Source: RHLJ01 sp965222205 (lineage in GTDB: Bacteria > Bacteroidota > Rhodothermia > Balneolales > Balneolaceae). Taken from it: a stretch of DNA of 64,000 nt. Location of the stretch: NCBI GenBank assembly GCA_965222205.1, contig OZ244932.1:930001-994000 (forward strand). The letters are read 5' to 3'. Shown here piece by piece: positions 34,463 to 44,391 of this stretch. The notes under the pieces were generated by a model. It saw only the letters and a list, made by a program, of their open reading frames with translations. It made no database searches and was not told the DNA's origin. The position numbers and the translations under genes are program-made. The stretch's first letter is position 1, and every line of letters starts with the position of its first letter.

Positions 34463-37147
34463 ATGAATAAAAGCAAAACACAAAACACACGTAGCAAAGC
34501 TTCTCGCTTTGCGTGGTTGTTTTTGGTTTTTGGTGTTTTACTCAGCATTACATCGGTAGATGTATTTGCTCAGGTTCCACCTGCCAATACGCCAATTGGT
34601 AACCAAGCCAGTGCAACCTATGTTGACAATGGGGGTAACAATCAATCGGTTACTTCTAACACGGTAGAAACTATCGTGCAGCAAGTAGCTGGTGTTACAA
34701 TAACAGCCGGAATTAACCTTACGGTTAGTCCTGGTGGTCAGGTAACATTCCCACATACCATTACCAACACCGGTAACGGAGTTGATAGTTTTGATCTTAC
34801 CACCCTTGAAGGAAGTGGTGATTTTAACTTCGACAACATCGTAATTTATGCCGATGAGGATGGAAATGGTGTTCCGGATAACTTTACAGCTATCACGACA
34901 ACACCGAATATTTCCTTTCCAGGTAATACCGGAGGAAATCCAAACACTTACGGAATCGTAATTGTAGCGGATATCCCGGTAACTGCTAATGATGGGGATG
35001 TTGAAACCATTCAAATTACTGCAACTAGTGATCACGATAATGGAGAAACTGCAGTTACAACAAATACTACTACCGTTGATGAAGATGCGGTTGTAAACGT
35101 TCAGAAGAACCGTAGCGTGCAGAACGTTGCTGTTGGTGATACGGTAACATACACCTTTTCGTACGCGGAAAGTGGGGGTAACTCCAATGCAACTAATCTG
35201 GTAATCAAAGATCCTCTTCCTTCAGGAGTAACCTATGTTTCTGGTTCAGGAGTATGGTCGGGTGCATCTGGTATCCCATTAACCGATGTAGGAACAGGAG
35301 AAACCGCATCTGGAATTACTTATGAGTTCGATAACACAGGAACTGCAGATTCAGTAATTATTCAGATTGCAAGTATTAATGCGGGTGCATCTGGTACGAT
35401 CAGCTTCAAAGTAACTGTTGATGAAGGTACAGAAGGAAATACGATTCTGAACACAGGTTCATATTTCCATAATGATGCTCCAACTCCAACAACTACAAAC
35501 CCGGCAGATATCATTGTTGATGAAAACTATGATATCGAGTCTGTGGGTGCTGATACGGTATCTATTTCAGAAGTAGATCAAGGGGCAATAGTTAACTTTG
35601 TGAACAAGTTCGTAAACGTTGGTACAGCTACTGATACCTATACGATTACAACCTCCAATGATAGTTACCCATCAGGTTCTACATTCACCTTTTACCAGGC
35701 GGATGCCAATGACCAACCAACTTCTCCATTCACTCAAGGTGGTGGTGGTCAATACATTACAGGACCGGTTGCTGTAGGAGATACCATTACGGTAATTCTT
35801 CAGGTTAACCTTCCATCAGGTGAAAGTGGTGGCCCATACTCGGTAGTGAAAACGCTTACTTCGGTAAACGATCCTTCAGAAAGTGATTTCCATGTGGATG
35901 CGCTTGATGGGATTAAGGAACCTACTGTAGACATCACTAATGATGGTGCAATCGGAACCGGAACAGGTGTTGGGCAGGGACCGGAAGAACTTCCTGTAAG
36001 TACAATTACTACTAATCCTAATAATACGGTTACGTTTAGTCTTTGGCTTACAAATACAAGTGCACAAAGTGATAAGTACGCACTTAATTTTGGTACAGAT
36101 ACAACGGGTCTTGGTGATATAACAGGTTCGCTTCCAAGTGGTTGGACAGCAAACTTTACTGATCCAAACAATGGGAACTCGGTAGTAACTTCAATGCCTC
36201 CGAATGGTCAGGGTAACCTTGCGGCCGGAGATTCTATTGAAGTTGATTTCAATGTTACGATTCCTGCCGGGTTTGCTCCCGGTGATGTAGAGCTTTATGT
36301 TCGCGCGCTTTCTCAAACAACCGGAGCAGTAGATGTTAAGCACGAACGTGTTTCAGTTAACACTGTTCGAAATCTTTCTCTTACTGCAAATCAGACCGGT
36401 CAGGTTTCTCCTGGTGGTTCTGTTAACTACATCCATACGCTTACTGTAAATAGTAACGTAACAGAGAATAATGGAACAGACACTGATTTCTATCTGGAAC
36501 TTACGAACTCAGTTCCTACCGGATGGACCGCTGTTGTTTACTGGGATACCAATGAAGATGGGGCAGTTACTTCTGTAGATTCACTCATAACGAGTGCTGC
36601 AAGTCCTGGATCAATTGATCTCCCACCTTCAGTAGGATCATTAGTATTCGGAGATCAGTTGAGATTCATTGTTAACGTTAATGCAAGTACCGGTTTATCT
36701 GATGGTGCTTCAGTTACTACTACCATTACTGTATCTGACGAAGGTACTGTTGGTCTGGCTGATGTATCTAACAATGATCAAACAGAAGTGCAGGCTGGTG
36801 TTATCTCTATCGATAAGTTCCAGGCTCCTGATGTCTCTGGTTCAGCAGGTACTTACACAAAAAACCAGTTCAATGTATTCCCTGGTGATACGGTTTGGTA
36901 CAAAATCGTGGTAGTAAACGATGGTTCTGAGCCGGTTACTAACGTAATCGTTCAGGATAATGTGCCTTCATATACCTCAATAGCAGTAGCTGCTACAGTA
37001 ACTGAGGATATCGGAACTATCGCAGGATTAGCATTGGATGGTGCAAATCCTACAGCGGGTAACACTGGTACAGTAAAAGTGACTGCTACCTCACTTCAAC
37101 CAACCCACCAATTCACCATTGTTTTCGCGGTGAAAGTGGATGAATAA
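34463..37147 (+). CDS. Secreted repeat protein with DUF11 and related beta-domains
   Basis: An exported protein of about 894 residues. The signal peptide core is FAWLFLVFGVLLSI, cleaved after DVFA. Next is a short domain, IGNQASATYVDNGG, shared with the 2392-aa protein. Several tandem beta-sandwich units follow: PGGQVTFPHTITNTGNG, the DUF11 unit starting VNVQKNRSVQNVAVGDTVTYTF, two looser units, then a C-terminal module (about 636-894) ending in a DUF11 unit and the terminal residues VKVDE. There is no T9SS sorting tail. ATG 34463 has a better-placed AGGA and signal peptide than ATG 34406, which would add 19 residues. It is probably a structural surface protein; no enzymatic motif is visible. 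Confidence 0.75.
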   Translation: MNKSKTQNTRSKASRFAWLFLVFGVLLSITSVDVFAQVPPANTPIGNQASATYVDNGGNNQSVTSNTVETIVQQVAGVTITAGINLTVSPGGQVTFPHTITNTGNGVDSFDLTTLEGSGDFNFDNIVIYADEDGNGVPDNFTAITTTPNISFPGNTGGNPNTYGIVIVADIPVTANDGDVETIQITATSDHDNGETAVTTNTTTVDEDAVVNVQKNRSVQNVAVGDTVTYTFSYAESGGNSNATNLVIKDPLPSGVTYVSGSGVWSGASGIPLTDVGTGETASGITYEFDNTGTADSVIIQIASINAGASGTISFKVTVDEGTEGNTILNTGSYFHNDAPTPTTTNPADIIVDENYDIESVGADTVSISEVDQGAIVNFVNKFVNVGTATDTYTITTSNDSYPSGSTFTFYQADANDQPTSPFTQGGGGQYITGPVAVGDTITVILQVNLPSGESGGPYSVVKTLTSVNDPSESDFHVDALDGIKEPTVDITNDGAIGTGTGVGQGPEELPVSTITTNPNNTVTFSLWLTNTSAQSDKYALNFGTDTTGLGDITGSLPSGWTANFTDPNNGNSVVTSMPPNGQGNLAAGDSIEVDFNVTIPAGFAPGDVELYVRALSQTTGAVDVKHERVSVNTVRNLSLTANQTGQVSPGGSVNYIHTLTVNSNVTENNGTDTDFYLELTNSVPTGWTAVVYWDTNEDGAVTSVDSLITSAASPGSIDLPPSVGSLVFGDQLRFIVNVNASTGLSDGASVTTTITVSDEGTVGLADVSNNDQTEVQAGVISIDKFQAPDVSGSAGTYTKNQFNVFPGDTVWYKIVVVNDGSEPVTNVIVQDNVPSYTSIAVAATVTEDIGTIAGLALDGANPTAGNTGTVKVTATSLQPTHQFTIVFAVKVDE

Positions 37148-37169
37148 CACAAATTCTTAACCCAGACAT

Positions 37170-37201
37170 GGAGATAGGGCTGATACCCCTTTCTCCCTTT
37201 T
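37170..37201 (+). terminator. Intercistronic hairpin (attenuator-like)
   Basis: GGAGATAGGG (37170-37179) pairs with CCCTTTCTCC (37187-37196) apart from one U-U mismatch, around a 7-base loop, and is followed by CTTTT. It lies between the 894-aa and 2392-aa genes. It could reduce read-through so that the smaller protein is made in excess. Confidence 0.45.
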
Positions 37202-37212
37202 AAAAATAAATA

Positions 37213-40200
37213 GTGAACAAATTTTTCCCACATATCATGCTCTTGATACTTGCCCTTTTCGGCGGGATGGGAAAAGTTTATGCACAAGAAGCTCCTCCTT
37301 CAGGTCAACCCATTGTTAATCAGGTTACTGGTACTTATGTAGACGAATCAGGTTCAGCTGAAAATGTATTTTCGAATGAAGTACAAGTAGTTGTTGAAGG
37401 AGTTACAGAATTCGAATTCTGGCCAAATAATTCTGTGCTTGAATTCAGAGGAAGAAGTGTAGAATTCAGTCATTATGTAAGAAATACAGGAAATGCTACT
37501 GCTACTATCGATATCAGAGGCTACAATACAGATGGTGATGATTTCGATATGCAGGATCTGGCATGGACTAACTTTGGTCTTACTGAAAATAGTGCAGCAG
37601 TTGCAAACGAAGACACTATTACTACTTCAGTTGTACTGGAACCGGGACAGGAATTTGGTGTTTCATATATCGGGTGGATTAGCCAGCTCGAAGAACGCGA
37701 GAGACTTTCATCCATCATGGTGTTTGAGGCTACTTCAAGAGAAACCGGATTAACGGTACTTAATGCAGATACCATATCCATTCAACTTGGAGCAATTGTT
37801 GATATCCAAAAAGACCAAATAGGAGTAACAGAAGACCTCAGACAAGGAGATAACTTCAGTTACAGAATTCAGGGAGAAAATACTGGAGACCTGACGGCAT
37901 TACCTCGCGACATTACGGTAGATGGCAATCCGATTGAAAAAGTAATACTTACGGATTCAATTCCGGCAAATCTAACCCTTGTATCATTAGGAGAGGTAAA
38001 TAAGGGAACTCCTTATTATCACGTTAACGATGGAGGAGTACTCGAATTTTCAACAACTCCGCCTGAAGACTTAACAACTGTGGATATCATTGGAGTAGGA
38101 TTTGATTCTTTGGAAGTTGGGGAAACCTTCGATATGAGTTTCGAAGTAAAAGTGAACGATAATGCTTCCGGTTCTCTCATCAATATTGCCGAAGTATCTT
38201 TCGTCGACCCTGAAGGAACTGTTACTTCCGCAGCGGCTTCTAATGAGGTAGTAGCAGAATTGCCTGAGGTAGCAGCTACAATAGATTACTTTACCAGTGA
38301 AGATTTTGAAGAAGAAACGGGAACCTCAGGAATAGGAGAGCCGCTTCATATTCAAGCTTCTGCTTCAGCATGTAATGAGCGAAGAAACAGAATTGAAGAA
38401 GCGATTATTCAGATTAGTTCAACCCTGACAAGCGATGAAGAAACATTCACAGCTATAGAAACAGGTCCAAATACCGGGGTGTTCCGAATACAGGAAGAAG
38501 TACCAACACGAGATGGCAATGAATTCCCGGTAGTAAAAGACAATAGAATTCTTGAAACAGCAGAAGATGATGTAATCATTGCCGAACTGGAGTGTAATGG
38601 ATTGACTCAGGGTGGTGGAGGAACTTCTGCAACTATAGAGGCCGAAGTACTCGTAGATCCTTTTGGAATTGTTTTTGATAGCGAAACCAACCAGGTAGTT
38701 TCAGGTGCTGAGGTTCGTATTTATGACGTTACAGGTGCAAATAATGGAGGTAATCCTGGCGGACTTGCAACCGTGTATACTGCAAGTGGAAGAGAAGAAA
38801 CCAATAATACCTATACCAGCGAAACTCAAGGTAAATATAAGTTCCCATTCCTCCGACCGGGAACATACAGGATGGAAGTAATCCCGCCAAAGGGATATAC
38901 ATTTAGTTCTATCGTACCGGTTGATTCACTTCCTGAAGGGCGCATCATTGATAGAGAAGCGTCCTACGGTTCAGAATTCGACATTATCGGGCAGGCAACC
39001 GGAATGGACTTCGATATACCACTAGATCCTCAGGCTCTGGGAGTTCTTTTAGCGGAGAAAACAGTAGATCGATCGGTTGCGGAAATTGGTGATTTTGTTA
39101 ACTACACCATTACCCTGAAAAGCCAGGCAGTAAACACCGTAGAAAACCTTACAGTGTACGATAAACTCCCATTTGGATTTGAATACCAGCCAGGCTCAGC
39201 AAGACTGGATGGCACCGCCCTAGAAGATTCAACAACAGGAGTAGGTCCGGATCTGGAATTCCTGATTGGAGATATCGATCCCGGACAAACTAAGGTTCTT
39301 ACCTATAGAGTGTATTTAGGACCGGGTTCTGAGCGAAGTGACGGTATCAATGTAGCTGTTATACAAAGTGATGAGTTGGTTGTTAAAACCAGTAATGAAG
39401 CAAAAGTTAAGATCGAAGTGCGAGGTGGCGTTTTTGATGATGAAGCACTCATTATTGGTAAAGTATTCCTCGACTGCGATGAAAATAACATGCAAAACGG
39501 GGCTGAACTTGGTATTCCGGGAGTCCGTTTATATCTCGAAAACGGTAATTATGTAATTACAGATAGCAATGGTATGTACTCGTTCTATGCTATTAAAGCG
39601 AATAAGCATGTACTAAAGCTTGATAATTATTCTCTGCCAGCCGGAGCCAAAATGAAAGTGTTGGACAATCGCCACGCACTCGACCCTTCCAGCCGTTTTG
39701 TGGATGTTAAAAAAGGAGAGATGCACCGAGCAGATTTTGCAGTTTGTGAATGTGATCCGGGTATCATCAACGAAATTAAAGAACGAGCGGATCTTATTAA
39801 CGGAGTAGTAAAAGACGATCTTTCAACTTCATTAAAACAAAGTTTCTCTCTGAATGACCAACAAAGAGGTGCCGGCAATTCCAGTATCGCCAGCGGAACT
39901 ATTGGGAATGTAAAAGCACCAACCATAGCAGCTTCTACTCCAGGAGAAGTGGTTGAGAATGAAGAAATTGTTGAATTTGAGGAAGACTCAGTAATTACAC
40001 AGTCTATCGAGGAAATGATTCGAAACACCGATCAGGAACTTGATTTCCTTAACATTGCAGACGGCGACACCATCAGAAGTGAGAAAGTAACCATCTGGGC
40101 GAAAGGGAAACAAGGCGCGTTGTTCGACTTATTTGTGAATGGTGAGATTATCGGTGCTCATAGAATAGGACAACGTTCAGTTCTGGCTGCAGAAGGAATT

Positions 40201-43200
40201 CAGGTTTGGGAATATGTGAGTATTGATCTGGAACCCGGCGAAAATGAAGTTGAACTGGTGGAAGGAGATCCATTTGGAAATGTCAGGGCATCTAAGAAAG
40301 TAACGCTGGTAACCCCGGGGGCATTAGATAAGGTAATTGTTACCGTTCCAAGAAATAACGTAGCCGCAGATGGAGTATCAACCGCTTCGGTACGGGTTGA
40401 ATTGGTAGATAAAGATGGAGTTCTCATTGGTTCAAGAATGCCGGTTACTCTTGACGTTTCCAGAGGAGTTTGGAAAACAGCAGATCTGGATGCACAGGAA
40501 CCTGGTACACAGGTGTTTATAGAAGGCGGTGGAGCAACCTACGAATTACAGTCTACAATCGAGCCGCAAACTGCAAAAGTGAGGGCATCTGTTGGGGTTG
40601 TTCAGGGAGAGGCAAAAGTAGAATTTTTACCTGATCTCCGCCCTATGATTGCAGCGGGTATTTTGGAAGGAACACTCCGGCTTCGGGAACCACTGAGCAT
40701 CAACAGTAATGTAGATAACGACGGTTTTGAGCTCGAGCTGAAGCAACTTTCGTATGATATGAACGCGTTCACCGCAGACGGAAGATTTGCGTTCTTCCTT
40801 AAAGGTAAGGTATCTGGTAAGACCTTATTAACGGCTGGATTTGATTCCGAAAAAGATAAAGAAGAACGTCTCTTCCGTGATATCCGTCCTGAGGAATTCT
40901 ACCCTGTTTACGGAGAGTCCTCCATCAAAGGATTTGATGCACAATCATCAGGTCGTTTGTACATACGTCTGGATCGCGGCAAAACATACGCGATGTACGG
41001 CGATTTCATCACTCAGAAAAACGACCCTGATGTTCAATTAAGCGGATATAGCCGATCTCAGAATGGAGTGAAAACCTATTTCGAGCAGGGAGCGGTTTCT
41101 GTAGAGGCTTTTGGAGTGAATTCAGTTTCTGCCCGCAGAATCAGAGAATTCAGAGGGCTTGGAATTTCTCGCTATGAATTACCCGACAGAGACCTAATTA
41201 ATAATAGCGAAATTATCGAGTTGGTAACCTATGATCGTGAGCAGACCGAGGTAATTCTGGATGTTGAGCGACTCTCTCGTTTTGTAGACTATGTAATCGA
41301 CCCATTCTCTGGCGTAATCACATTTAAAAATCCGGTTTCCAGCGTAGATTCAGACTTCAATCCTGTATTTATACGAGCTACTTATGAAGTTGAAAATGAT
41401 ACAGAGCGCTATTTAATAGGAGGAATTCGTGGAGACCTTGAAGTAGTTGATGGTTTAAAAGTGGGTGCAGGTGTCGTTCAGGATAACAATCCTACTGGTG
41501 AATTTACCATGGCAAGCAGTAATCTTAGCTTTGAACTGGGACAGTCTACAAAGATTACAGCAGAGGCGGCTCATACCATCACCGATGAAAGTGGTTCCGG
41601 AAATGCAGGAAGAGTAGAAGTTCGCCATAAAGGAAGCCGATACGAGCTTAACGGTCAGGTTGGACGATCTGATGCAAACTTCGACAATCAAGGGGCTTCA
41701 CTGGGACAATCCAGAACGGAGGCAAGAGCGAGAGGGCGATTTAATATTACTTCTTCTACCGATTTTAATGCAGAGTTCAGGCTCTCCAGAAATGATACTA
41801 CCGGAGATCAGACGTTAGGGACATTAGTTGGACTGAAGCATTCTTTTGAATCCGGAATAAATGCGGAACTTGGAGTTCGTCATTCTGAGCAAACCAATTC
41901 TACTTCTGATGATGTGACCAATACTAACTTAAGAAGTAAAGTCACATCCAGACTTCCATTTGTAAAAGGAGCTACCGCTTTTGGTGAGTACGAGCAGGAT
42001 CTTAATGCCGCGGACAGGAAAACCATCGCGGTTGGTGGTAACTACAAAATCAGAAATATTGCCAAAGCGTATGCAAAACATGAGTTTATTTCAAGCGCGG
42101 GAGGAAGATATACCCTTCAAAGCAATGCGCAGCGCAATAATACGGTCTTCGGTATTGATGCCAATTACATGAAAAATGGTAAAGTATATAGCGAGTACCG
42201 AATGAACGATGCTCTTGACGGACGAACAGGACAGGCATCACTTGGCTTGAGAAACCGATTCACACTTAGAGAAGGATTGGGGTTAAACGCTGGCTTCGAA
42301 CGTATCTTCACCGTACAAGGGCCAAGCACAAACGATGGTACTGCAATCTCAACCTCTATTGAATATACCGGTAACGAAAACTGGAAAGGAAGCGCGAGAG
42401 CAGAAGCAAGATTTGGGGCAAATTCTGATACTTATTTAAATAGCATTGGCTATGGGTTGAAGATCAACAGAGACTGGACCTTCCTTGGAAGGAATATCAT
42501 GGCGATTACAACTGATCCGGCTACTTCAGGAATCAGAAAACTTCAGGAGCGATTACAGCTGGGTGCGGCGTACAGAAGTAGTGATACCAATCAGTTTGAT
42601 GCTCTTTTCAGATATGAGTTTAAATACGAGAAAGACCAAAACGTAGCACCGGATTTCTTTAGAACAGCCCACGTACTTTCAAGCCATGCAAATTACCATC
42701 CAAATTCTGACTTGGTACTTTCCGGTAGAGTGGCTGCAAAGTACTCGTTAGAAAGTGATGATCAGCTTCGTTCAGAATCTTTCCTTGAACTGGTTTCAGG
42801 ACGCGCTATTTATGATTTAAATGACCGATGGGATGCAGGAATTAATGCCAGTATTCTTGCAAACAGCGATTTCACTACCAAAGATTACGGGCTGGGAGTT
42901 GAACTTGGATATATTGTTGCTACGAACCTTCGCCTTGCAACCGGGTTCAATTTCTTTGGATACGAAGATGAAGACCTTGCTGTAAATAACTACACTCAGG
43001 CCGGGGCTTATCTTGGCTTCAGCTACAAGTTTGATGAGCAGATATTTAAAAGCCTTGCACCCGAGCGTAGCAAGAACTTCATCAACGATGAAATGTACCT
43101 TACCTGTGTACCGTGTGAGAAGCCAATGGATATCCAAACCATGCCGGTGGATATGCCTGATTATTCACTTGATCCTGTTACCATTGCAGCAGCAGACTTC

Positions 43201-44391
43201 GAATACGAGCCACTAAAAACCTATGTGCTTCTTCCACGTCAGATTCACTTCGATAACGATAAGTCGTATATCAACCAATCGACGGCACAAATGCTTGATA
43301 AAGTGGCGAAATTCCTGATGTCGGAAGATGATTACGCGATTAACCTCTCAGGATTTACAGATGCAAAATCGTCCAACGAGTATAACATGGCACTATCCGA
43401 TCGCCGTTCGAAAGCAGCTCGTGCCTACCTGATTGCAGCAGGTGTGGAAGATCGCAAACTGTTTATTGATGCATTAGGAGAAAGCACAGCTAAAGCAGAT
43501 AATATTGTAGAAATGGCCCTCGAACGTAAAGTCCAGCTTGACTTGAACGAACTAAACAACAAGGTGACTTTTGTGGATCAGGTTGAAGATATTCAGGTTC
43601 AGCAAAAAGCAGCAAGAATCGGGGGTTGGGATTACATCTTTAAATCAGAGCATAATGCGGTTCCAACCAATATGAATCTGGCTTCAGGAACAACCAGCCT
43701 GAGCTATCTGAACAAGTATATCCTGCAGAGAATCGCAATGACGATGAAGCAGTACCCATCTGTTGCAGTGACTATTGGGTTGCCAAACGACCAACGCTTT
43801 AACATGCTTCAAAATATAATTCTTGAGGAACTAAGTAATCATGGTGCAGACATTATGCGATTCATGTTTACACGCGGAGCTTCCGGCGATGTAAATACTG
43901 TACGTTTCGATTATCGAAATGCTGAGAATCTCATATTTATTGATCAACGTGATGATGTTAAGTTTGCGAATAACAAGGAAGTGCCTGCGCTGCTGGAAAG
44001 CCTGCTCAGAGTACTTAATTCACGTGAAGATTATGAGTTAATTCACGACCTGTCGCAAAGTTATGTAGTACCGGATCGTGTGAATTTCACACCTCGATTA
44101 GCTCAGCTTGATAACGAAACACAAGCGGTACTTTCAAGAATCGGGTCTTATCTGAGAAATAATGAATCAGTATATCTGGAGCTGATTGGAGACGGTAGTG
44201 CTATCGAAGCAAGAAGAATGAAAGCAATGCTTGATTATCTGGTTGATTGGGGAATTCAGCCTAATCGAATCAACACAAGCAGAAGTACCATTAATACAGA
44301 AGGGAAATCAATCCGTATCGAATACAGAAATGCGGATTCCATCAACCTTAGAAATATTGAGTTTCTGAATAGAGACCGGGGGCAAAACTGA
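37213..44391 (+). CDS. Giant outer-membrane anchor protein: DUF11, Cna-B/SdrD, Big, beta-barrel, OmpA-like
   Basis: A 2392-aa exported protein starting at GTG 37213 with a clear signal peptide cut after KVYA. Order: N-terminal domain with IVNQVTGTYVDESG shared with the upstream gene; beta-domains; a Cna-B-like domain (about 473-600); DUF11 (about 612-740); an SdrD-B-like domain, VFLDCDENNMQNGAE (about 745-850); a Big_1-like domain (about 1037-1130); then about 800 residues of alternating amphipathic strands from FYPVYGESS (about 1230) to about 1960, predicted as a beta-barrel. A CVPC pair follows. A canonical OmpA domain (about 1995-2110) has GFTDAKSSNEYNMALSDRR. Two further OmpA-like segments lack the full motif. 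It probably spans the outer membrane and grips peptidoglycan. The stop overlaps the next start (TGATG). Confidence 0.8.
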   Translation: MNKFFPHIMLLILALFGGMGKVYAQEAPPSGQPIVNQVTGTYVDESGSAENVFSNEVQVVVEGVTEFEFWPNNSVLEFRGRSVEFSHYVRNTGNATATIDIRGYNTDGDDFDMQDLAWTNFGLTENSAAVANEDTITTSVVLEPGQEFGVSYIGWISQLEERERLSSIMVFEATSRETGLTVLNADTISIQLGAIVDIQKDQIGVTEDLRQGDNFSYRIQGENTGDLTALPRDITVDGNPIEKVILTDSIPANLTLVSLGEVNKGTPYYHVNDGGVLEFSTTPPEDLTTVDIIGVGFDSLEVGETFDMSFEVKVNDNASGSLINIAEVSFVDPEGTVTSAAASNEVVAELPEVAATIDYFTSEDFEEETGTSGIGEPLHIQASASACNERRNRIEEAIIQISSTLTSDEETFTAIETGPNTGVFRIQEEVPTRDGNEFPVVKDNRILETAEDDVIIAELECNGLTQGGGGTSATIEAEVLVDPFGIVFDSETNQVVSGAEVRIYDVTGANNGGNPGGLATVYTASGREETNNTYTSETQGKYKFPFLRPGTYRMEVIPPKGYTFSSIVPVDSLPEGRIIDREASYGSEFDIIGQATGMDFDIPLDPQALGVLLAEKTVDRSVAEIGDFVNYTITLKSQAVNTVENLTVYDKLPFGFEYQPGSARLDGTALEDSTTGVGPDLEFLIGDIDPGQTKVLTYRVYLGPGSERSDGINVAVIQSDELVVKTSNEAKVKIEVRGGVFDDEALIIGKVFLDCDENNMQNGAELGIPGVRLYLENGNYVITDSNGMYSFYAIKANKHVLKLDNYSLPAGAKMKVLDNRHALDPSSRFVDVKKGEMHRADFAVCECDPGIINEIKERADLINGVVKDDLSTSLKQSFSLNDQQRGAGNSSIASGTIGNVKAPTIAASTPGEVVENEEIVEFEEDSVITQSIEEMIRNTDQELDFLNIADGDTIRSEKVTIWAKGKQGALFDLFVNGEIIGAHRIGQRSVLAAEGIQVWEYVSIDLEPGENEVELVEGDPFGNVRASKKVTLVTPGALDKVIVTVPRNNVAADGVSTASVRVELVDKDGVLIGSRMPVTLDVSRGVWKTADLDAQEPGTQVFIEGGGATYELQSTIEPQTAKVRASVGVVQGEAKVEFLPDLRPMIAAGILEGTLRLREPLSINSNVDNDGFELELKQLSYDMNAFTADGRFAFFLKGKVSGKTLLTAGFDSEKDKEERLFRDIRPEEFYPVYGESSIKGFDAQSSGRLYIRLDRGKTYAMYGDFITQKNDPDVQLSGYSRSQNGVKTYFEQGAVSVEAFGVNSVSARRIREFRGLGISRYELPDRDLINNSEIIELVTYDREQTEVILDVERLSRFVDYVIDPFSGVITFKNPVSSVDSDFNPVFIRATYEVENDTERYLIGGIRGDLEVVDGLKVGAGVVQDNNPTGEFTMASSNLSFELGQSTKITAEAAHTITDESGSGNAGRVEVRHKGSRYELNGQVGRSDANFDNQGASLGQSRTEARARGRFNITSSTDFNAEFRLSRNDTTGDQTLGTLVGLKHSFESGINAELGVRHSEQTNSTSDDVTNTNLRSKVTSRLPFVKGATAFGEYEQDLNAADRKTIAVGGNYKIRNIAKAYAKHEFISSAGGRYTLQSNAQRNNTVFGIDANYMKNGKVYSEYRMNDALDGRTGQASLGLRNRFTLREGLGLNAGFERIFTVQGPSTNDGTAISTSIEYTGNENWKGSARAEARFGANSDTYLNSIGYGLKINRDWTFLGRNIMAITTDPATSGIRKLQERLQLGAAYRSSDTNQFDALFRYEFKYEKDQNVAPDFFRTAHVLSSHANYHPNSDLVLSGRVAAKYSLESDDQLRSESFLELVSGRAIYDLNDRWDAGINASILANSDFTTKDYGLGVELGYIVATNLRLATGFNFFGYEDEDLAVNNYTQAGAYLGFSYKFDEQIFKSLAPERSKNFINDEMYLTCVPCEKPMDIQTMPVDMPDYSLDPVTIAAADFEYEPLKTYVLLPRQIHFDNDKSYINQSTAQMLDKVAKFLMSEDDYAINLSGFTDAKSSNEYNMALSDRRSKAARAYLIAAGVEDRKLFIDALGESTAKADNIVEMALERKVQLDLNELNNKVTFVDQVEDIQVQQKAARIGGWDYIFKSEHNAVPTNMNLASGTTSLSYLNKYILQRIAMTMKQYPSVAVTIGLPNDQRFNMLQNIILEELSNHGADIMRFMFTRGASGDVNTVRFDYRNAENLIFIDQRDDVKFANNKEVPALLESLLRVLNSREDYELIHDLSQSYVVPDRVNFTPRLAQLDNETQAVLSRIGSYLRNNESVYLELIGDGSAIEARRMKAMLDYLVDWGIQPNRINTSRSTINTEGKSIRIEYRNADSINLRNIEFLNRDRGQN

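Noticed and set aside
37521..37781. Antisense ORFs inside the giant genes (this and many similar)
   Set aside because: They show no family resemblance or initiation signal and are low-complexity Ser/Thr-rich, as expected from the reverse strand of acidic repeat genes.
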